Shown here piece by piece: positions 24,401-33,400 of a stretch of DNA of 64,000 nt. Origin of the DNA: Calliopum simillimum (taxonomy: Eukaryota > Arthropoda > Insecta > Diptera > Lauxaniidae). Positions within the stretch are counted from its first letter, which is position 1. The number at the start of each line of letters is the position of its first letter. The position numbers and the translations under genes are program-made. The notes below the pieces were generated by a model. That model did not search any database. It was not told the origin of the DNA and saw nothing but the letters and a program-made list of their open reading frames with translations. The stretch covers positions 54,572,373-54,636,372 of the forward strand of contig OX638369.1 of the NCBI GenBank assembly GCA_951812925.1. Direction: 5' to 3'.

Positions 24401-27400
24401 TTGTTGTATACATTTTGAAAAATAAATAAAATTTGAAAAACAAATAAACAAAAACGTATGTGTGTTTCTGTTTTTAACAGCGGGGCAAAGCTGCGCTGAA
24501 GCATCTTTGTATGCAAACATGCGCATCTTTCGTGCTGAATGCTCCCTTCCATTTTGTATAGGCACGTCCGCTTTTAACGCATATCTCAAGTGTATGAACA
24601 AGATGCGCTTCCTTTTCCCTTCCGTTGGGAAATGAAGAAGTTGCGCTTCCTGTACCTTTCTGAATAGAAATGAAGAAGATGCGCTTCGTCTTTCTTTCTT
24701 TTTTCGCTCCAAAAATATATGGGCTACATATGTAAGTATTGAGGAAGCAATGGCATAAGGGCAAGGGCATCTAATTGCTGTTAGGGAAAACATCATCGAT
24801 GACTTCTTTTGCTAATTAGGCTTTTAATTTTTTTTTCCAAAGTCAAAATCAGTTTGTTTGACAGTTTGAACTAAGGAATATAACTTGCCACGACTTTCCC
24901 GATTCTTGGATTTCCTCATCCAGCGACTTTTTTCAATTTATTCTTATAAGGTAGTAATTTATGATCTGGTCAGGCCTTAGATGCCTAGCGTCACGCAACT
25001 CAAAGGGCTGCTGAGACCACCGAACAAGCTCAAGACAAAAAGGTGAATCAACTCTTTAAGCAAAATTCCGACACTTCAGTACGAGATATTGCTGCAACGG
25101 AAGCCAGGTGTGTCTTAAAAAACGTATTTTGCTATTTTTTTTCTGCTCTGCTTAAGCAACCCCTCTGACTATTCTAAAGCCATCATAGAGTGGCACTAGA
25201 GCACATTTGTTTAAAAAAATTCGAGTCAATTATCTGCCCAGAGCTTTGACTTATGGAGAGGTATCTGCCCTTTGAAATAGTATATAGATACCTTTAAGCG
25301 GTATAGTCCTATGTTATTTCCATTTTTTCAATTGTTGGCGAATTCAAAAAAGAAGATTTCAAACAGTGGTTATTTAGAATTGGCTGCTATTTTAATATTA
25401 CGATTTATGTTATAATTTTGTTTTAGTATATTTTAACGTATTTTCCATGGTCTCTTATTAGTTAAAGGTTTGTTTTTTAAAACTGTGCGGACATTTTAAA
25501 ATTTATCTGGCCAAATTTGAGCAAACCTTACAAGTTATTTTGATAAAATTTGGCTGAGGGGTGGTGACTGTTCATACCTTGCAATGAACCAAAACTGTTA
25601 GAGGTTGAAGAAGTTCCACGCCCACTTTTTTGACAATTAGAACAATTTGATTCAATATTACTCTAAAAATGCTCTTTCTGATAGCCAGGATTCTTTTGTG
25701 GCATGTCGTTATGTTCCTTAACTCGAAAAATGGCGTGACATTACTAAAAAAACTTATATAATTGTAAGATGTGTTAAATGAACTAATAAAGTAATTTTTC
25801 TGAATTTTATTAAAGAGTGTTCACTTAAAGTAAGGTATCTCCTTCATAAAAGTTGGTTAAATATCACAAGTGAGTGTGGCACCTCCCATACAAGTAGAAC
25901 ACATTTAATGTTATATTTAGGAATAGCTTTGAGCTATAGCAGTAATACTGAGATTTGATGTGGATCACTAATTAAAAAAATTTGGTCAAAATAGATAAAA
26001 AAAAAAATAGCCCAAACGTAAAAAATAAGTAGAGATAGCACATTTGCGCTCTTCAAAAAATTTAGTATTGGATATAGGGTTTTTTTTTAATTCTCGAATA
26101 TTTTGATGTCTTAGTGGTATTTTGAAGTCCCACTTTTTTGCTTTCGGTAAATAAGTTCATAACGCTACCATAACTGAAAAAATCTCAAAATCGCAAAAAG
26201 TGGAGATAGGACTATAGCGCTCTAAGGTATCAATAGATACTACAAAAAATTTACAAGATTTCGGACATAAGTGGAGAAGACCGTCGGGACTCTCGACAAA
26301 ACAACTGTACGAATCTTAATGAAGAAAAAATAAAATATTTTATTGGAAATAAATATTTGTTTATAGTTTTTGGGTTATTTGTATTATGTTCATTTTGTAT
26401 ACTACCCATAAATAAAAAACAAATAAAAAATTAAAAAAATTCATTAACGATTTTTTAATTGATGAGAAATAATGCACCTCACCTAATACCTCACATTTTG
26501 ATATGTTCATTTGTGATATTACCTTTTCACTTAAATTTTTTAAATTATTTAAATAGTATGAAGATTGATGCAAGTTTGGACAAAAATAGGCTATTGGAAG
26601 TACAAATAAGTACTACGCAGACGAAGTCGCGGGTAAATGCTAGTGATTTTATAAAATTTACACCACAAAATTTTTTTCAAATGCTTTTGAATTTTTTTAA
26701 ATTTGATTTTTTTTACAGCATACTTTTATATGTCAAAAACACATTGAACTATTAAAATTTTATATGGTTTTTTACAGCCTAAAAGCATGCGCAAACATTT
26801 TTTCCAGTTAACATTCGAAGTTTTATTTATTTGAATATCTTTTTTTCTATTCATTGCATTTGAAAATTAATTGCATTTCTGAAAACAACGTAAAAAAATG
26901 TATCAATATGGTAAATCTCATTGAAATTGAACCAAAACTGTGGAAATGCCGTTCCTTTGTATGGAGTGACAGCACTGTGCGGCATTTTAATTTTGTTTGT
27001 ACAATTTCTCATTCAAGAATTATTGCAATTTAAAAAGTAAGATATTTTAATATGAACTCATAGGTAGTATTTCATATCATAACTGTTAACAACTTTTTAA
27101 ATTGGGTGATCTCCTAAACTAGAAGTCGTACGCAAATACTTTTAACGTATTTTTGTACGAAATTTCCTGTGCTACAAAATTGGAGACCAACATTTTTCTG
27201 TAAAAGTTAGCATTAGCGAGATATTTGCAAAAAACTGATTTTAGCGACCTTTGAGCCCGAATAACTTCTTATGCGCACATGACTTTGCAATGGACTTTTC
27301 ACTGTTTGTGTATCATGCATAAATAAAGACAATTCCGGTGAAAAATTTCCACTGGGAATTTTTTCGCACAGAAGCTTTTTTTTCGTCTTATTTTCCTGGG

Positions 27401-30400
27401 CTATTGTAGAACATATAATTTTCAACAAACAAGATTCTAATACTTTTTATCGCGTGACTCACCATTTTCATCAAAAAGCCTTCTCAATGAAAAGTAATTG
27501 AAACCACGCAAATTACGGAACAGGGCTGTATATTAAGAATATTATTTACGAGAATCCAACCAAAATACATTCTAATACTAAAAACAGTAAGGGCGTAGAA
27601 AAAACTTGGTGAATTCGAAAAAGAGGCCGTGTCACTTCCCAAAAATTTACAGAGTGTTGTAGAACAAGTGTTATTACAGGAAGAGCAGCAAATTTTCTTA
27701 GACATTAGATATTGTTAGCTGACCGCACAAACCAGTTGAAATTCGACAAGAGATGGCACCCTTTTACCAGTTTATTTATTTGTATATGAGCCGTTTATTT
27801 TGAAAGTGGCGTATGTCTATTTCGGGGCAAAAGTAATGTCATTCACATTATGTGTCGTAATAATCGGTTTTTTGTCCGATACTATTTTTTAAACATAACG
27901 CCATTTATTTCACACAATGTGGTAAGCTTTCTGTAAAGACAGAATTTAATTTTATTCGTTCTGAACAAAATACCAGCTAATTCATATTACGACATTACTT
28001 TTGATCCGAAAAGGACTTAGGCCACTTTCAAAATAAACGGCTCATATATTTTTTATTTATTTATTTTTTTTTTGAGCGATAATTTATTCTACGAACGAAA
28101 GTTCTAAATTATTGTTTTGATGTTCCTAACAACAGTCTCAAATCACATGCTGAAGCAATGAGACGCTTATGTTTTGACGGATTCTATAGTAAACTGCCCA
28201 GTAATGGAGCAACATATGCGAGCACCTGGAAGAATTGGTCATATCTCAAATCATTTGCACAGACATACAAAATGCTCTTTGTGCCCACAGTAGGTCCAGG
28301 ATTTGCGGAACGCAATAAATTTCCACGACATGGCGATATACAAAGGCATCGCAGCAATGGAAGGGTATGTTATACAACTGAATTATTCAAAAATAATAAA
28401 ATTTATTTAATTTTATATACTAAACGTACAGTACTACGGAGTGGCATGGCGTACAGCAATAATTAATCACGTTGGCATTATAAATATAGCCAGCTACAAT
28501 AATTGGCAAGATGGCAGTCAAATCGAGGAGGTTATACCAAAAGCAGGATTTCTAGATTATAATCCAGGCACCAAAACAAAATATTTGGATTTGACAACGC
28601 ATTGGGTTGGAAATTTCTTAAAACAACGTCGTGAAGCGGCAAATGCAGCCATTATGGGAAAATTAAATTGTTATGAATTATTAAATAATACCATTTGTTA
28701 AATTTGTGCAAAACAAAACAGCAAATTACTTTAGTAACTACATTTAGCAAATTTCAGAATACTTTTCCAATTACAATACATATGTACTATTTACACAATA
28801 TATACGAATATCATTGAGTCAAAATTTAACGCCAAACTTAATATAATTACATATTATGAATAGAGAAATATTTATATATCTACAATTAAATTAAATTAAA
28901 ATTCAAATTATAATCTTTACAATCTTTGAGATAAAGAGTGTTGATCCAAAAGTTAGTTTTCATAGTGAATTTTCTTTATAATTTCGGACCTTCTAACAAA
29001 TATTCTCAACAAAAACTACATTAAAAAAGTCTCAAATTTAAGTTCTAAAATAATGAAGCATTATTTATGCTTTTTGAAAGAAAATTAAATCATCCTGTTT
29101 TTATTTCCAAGAAAAACATGTGTAGAAAACTACCTTTTGAATGGACAAACTAAAATTACTTTAAAAAAAACTTGCATTACTTAAGTATTTAAAAAAACCA
29201 AGCTGTTATTAAAATCGAATATACTTATATTATACTTATTAAGTAATGACTTTTATGACTATAATTAGAGCTTTAGTTAGAATATTTAATAAATAAATCC
29301 ATTAGCTTAGAAAAAATCCTTGATCTGTTTTTAATTTTTGCATTCCGTATACATACTCACTTTTCCAATCAGCATTATCATTTGCATTTGGCTGCGACCA
29401 AAATGGTATGCTTGAGTCCTGTTTGAAATTTTCATCAACAAGACATTGAAAACAAAATGAGTGCAAGCAATTCAAAGTTCGTGGATCTCGAAAAACATCT
29501 GCACAAATAACGCACTTCAATTGCTCTGGAAATATTGATGGATCTGGTGAAACTCTTATTGAGATGTTATGGCTTGGTGATGGGCTCCTTAAAAGAAAGA
29601 ATAAAAATGTACATAGGTAAGTGTATATACAAAAGGGAAACTGTGAAATGAAATCAATACCACTTATTGGAAAGTATACCAAGAGACTAACGACTTTAGG
29701 GAATCTAGGAGTTTAAATTTTACATCAGTTAACGTCCGTAAGTACTCAGAATGCCGTCATTACCCAGTGTGCCAAACGGTTCATATCTCCGCTTTTTTAT
29801 CCGTTACGGATTGGGTATACATAGTTTGGTGTGGACTGTAAAAAAGTTTAACTAACGACAGCTACACTTATTAGATTCATCTCTAGGTAAATGTACGGTG
29901 AGTCCATTACCTAACACGTGCTCAGTATAAAAACTTCGAATACAGTATTTTATACAATGGATTGTTATCGATACTCGCCACTAGTCCAGGGCTGTTTACT
30001 ATTGCTAACACACTTCCTAATCGTTCTTGATGACACCCTAGATGAAGCTCTTAGTCAGACCTTAAGCGGATTTCGATGGAACTTTAACGAACACCTTATG
30101 AGTTCTGCTTAATATCATCCGGTCACTCAGACATACAAAACAAACTTGAAGACATTGTCTTAGAATTGCACAAGGGCACCCTTTAAAATTGACAATGACT
30201 ACTTCATTTCGGCACCTCTTATGTTACTAGATAAAGGAAGGGCTGGAACTATCATACAGTCCGCCCTAGGCAAAGAGCTGAACACCAACTAAAGCCTAAC
30301 CATAACCATCACTATCATTGATTACTGGCGTATATGGGGTTAGGCCGCATAAAAACATATTTGCATGCAAAAGTCCAGAAAACTCAGAATTACAGGCGGA

Positions 30401-33400
30401 AGTACATGATCGAGCTTTGGCTGACGGAATATGAAAGAAAGCTTTCCAGTGAAATAAACTACTATATTCAGGCAGCAAAGCGGCAATGATAGCCTTAAAC
30501 TCCTTCAGAATAACACTGTTATTAGTCTGGGAGTGCCTTCAACTGCTTATCAGACTCGCCACCCGAAATAAATTTCACCTCATTTGGATACATGGACACA
30601 GTGGAATTCAAGGTAATGAAACAGCAGATGAGCTTGCAAGGAAGGGGTCATATACACAATTTGTAGGTCCCACTCCGTTTTGTAGCCCGCCTTGGCGTTT
30701 TATTAAACTAAACCTAAACAATTGGCAAAGTTCAAGAGGGCTAGGACAACATTCTAGGCCACAAACAATCAAAAGCATTCATGCGGAGTGTTTCCAATCA
30801 AAGGACTAAATAGTTACATATGCTGAACAGGAAAGGTATACGGACTGTAACAGGATTTCTCACGGGACATTGACCTGTAAGGACGCACCTCTCCAGGATG
30901 AAATCAGTAATGAAGAGGAGGAAACAGCAGAACACGTTATATGTCACTGTGACAGCCTAGCAAGATACAGACTTCGTTACTTTTTTATCGCGTAACCCTC
31001 TACTTCTGAGGTAGGCGCCTTACCTCCAAGGAACATACTGGCATTCATTAATACCATGCGCCTATTTACTGACTTCTTATCAGGGTTAGCACAAGAGGTC
31101 TTATAGGCTGCGGTGACATTTGGCGAGTGGATCCCAACCTTTTACTAATTCTAATTCTAGGCAGCTCTTTTCCAGCTCTTAACCAAGCCAAATTTCTGGG
31201 AATAATTCTCGATAAGAAATTGTCTTGGAAAACCAACATAGAGGAACGATTAAAGAAAGCTAATAATGCCTTCTATGCATGCAAAAAAATGTTTGGCTGT
31301 ACTTGGGGACTAAACCCAAGAATGACACAATGGATCTACACCTCTATTGTAAGACCTATCTTATTATATGGGGTGGTGATTTGGTGGAAAGCTCTTGATA
31401 ATAAGAGAAACCTGAAAAACTTAGGAAAAGTACAACGCCAGCTTTGCATAGGAATTACAGGAGCGCTTAAAATCGCATCAGCCGATTCACTCAACATTAT
31501 TCTAAACTTACTACCAATAGATCTTTTTGCCAAAAGTGTGGTGTATAGAAATGCCCTTAGAAAGAAGCGAATCACAAAATTTTTGGACATAGCAATATAG
31601 ATGATATTAAAAATATCACAACAGATTATTTACCACCAACAACACGGTTCGACAGGAAGTTTTCAGTTAAATTTCCATCCAGGAACTACTGGACATCGCA
31701 TTACCTAGACCCACCAAATGAAATAAATACATACACAGATGGTTCGAAGCAAGATGAGGGGGTTGGCGCTGGATTTTTTGTACTGAACTCCAATACTTGC
31801 GAATCCTACAAGCTACCTACTGACTGCAGCATTTTTCAGGCAGAGGTAGTTGCGATTCAAAAAGCCGCAGATTTTTTAGTAGGAAATATTTCTTATAAAA
31901 AAATAAACATTTATGTTGATAGTCAAGCAGCTCTTAAAGCACTTAAAAGCAACACTATTAATTCTAAAACGGTATCAAACTGTTACGAATCATTGCGAAG
32001 CCTGAGCAATAATAACTCAGTACGATTATTAAGGGTTTCTGGTCACTGCAACATTGTGGGAAATGAAAGGACTGATGAGCTTGCTAAACAAGGTGTGCAG
32101 TTACTCAATGATCCCTTGTTTGTAGAAGTACCACTTAAGTTCTACTATACGCAAAAGACTAAGCAACTAGAAATTTTACCGGAAAATAGATGGCGAAACA
32201 ACACAAAAAACAAAACGGCCAAAAAATTCTGGCCCTCTTACAATAATAACAAAACTACATATGTACTCTCTCTTAGCAATATTAATTGCAGACTGTTGAT
32301 TGGTGTTACAACTGAACACTGCCTGATTGGACACCATGCATACAGGATGGGATTAATATCAAATAACTGGTGCAGAAACTGTTCCGAACCCGATGAGGAA
32401 GAAACGGTAGAGCACGTCTTGTGCTATTGCCCGGCGCTAACCAGACGCAGAATGGCAACTCTTGGGCAGGCTATGTTCGGCTCCATAAATGAGATAGTTG
32501 GATTAGCATTATCGAAACTAATGAATTTCGCCTTAAAAACTGGAACCTTCGATATACTTAGATGAAAATCATAAAGCCAGAACACTGCTATTCTCCTAAC
32601 TGAAGGGAGTTTTGTGGTAACGCTATGGACCTAGTTGGTCTATGTGAGGTTTTTGCTTACGCGATTACCGCCACCCTAACCTAACCTAACCTAGGCAGCT
32701 CTAGCCCTATGGATCGTGGCACAAAATAAGATATCAACATAAAAACGAAAGGCACGTTTGATCAACTGAACACAATATTATCTCCATCAAAACGAAAGTT
32801 CGCGTTTTGAATTCGAATGTGAAATCGATTATGTTATTTGGGTGGGAAAAGTAGCTTAAAATTAAAATAAAGTGGTTTCGATTCAAAAGAAGCTTTGGAA
32901 ACGAAAATACAAAAATACCCATCTATGTTTTATCAGACAGTAAAGCGGCACTCATCTCATTCAAAAGTACATAGATGTTAGTTTGGGAGCGCCTTCAACT
33001 ACTAAGAAGACTTGCTTCCAGAAATGAATTTCGTTATATTTGGGGACCTGCAAAATGCAATTGAGGGCAATGAAAATTAGACCTAAACAATTGGTTGGAA
33101 AGAAAAGTTCAAGAAGGCTATGACGACACCCTATGCAACAGATAAGTAAAATCATTAATGCCAAAAGTTTTCAAACAAAGAACAAAACAGTTACTTTTGC
33201 TAAACAGGAAAGGTTTGCGAACTGTAACGGTATTTTTTACGGGACACAGCCCGTCATGAGACATCTCTCCAACATGGGGTTAGTTCAGGATGAATTTTTT
33301 AGATTCTGTAATGAAGAAGAAGAAACAGCAGAACATATTCTGAACATATTCTATGTCATTGTGACAATTTTGCAGATTTCGATACTTCTCTATCGCGTAC

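Larger units (their letters stand above)
21872..27528. mobile_element. 5.7 kb element with long inverted arms and nested Helitron
   Basis: Ends CAGGACTGTTCTGTAATCCG and CGGAACAGGGCTG are inverted relatives, flanked by TAT (21869-21871 and 27529-27531). The right arm (about 26960-27528) is complementary to the left arm, for example the AATTCCCAGTGGAAATTTTTC segment near 22155. The left arm is expanded by a 445-bp tandem repeat (22256-23540) followed by a short inverted fragment (about 23540-23600). The centre is occupied by a Helitron. No transposase frame is visible, so it is non-autonomous; the 366-bp MITE at 14656 shares its ends. It lies in intron 1 of the MANEA-like gene and so also within TRIM45-like intron 2. 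Confidence 0.75.

Noticed and set aside
24308..24796. 162-codon minus-strand ORF in the Helitron
   Set aside because: Composed of repeated AAGATGCGCTTC-type segments and hydrophobic runs, with overlapping ORFs in other frames; no family resemblance, so probably chance in cargo DNA.
32674..32693. CCTAA repeats as an interstitial telomere
   Set aside because: They sit exactly at the 3' end of a LINE within its target duplications, so they are its tail.
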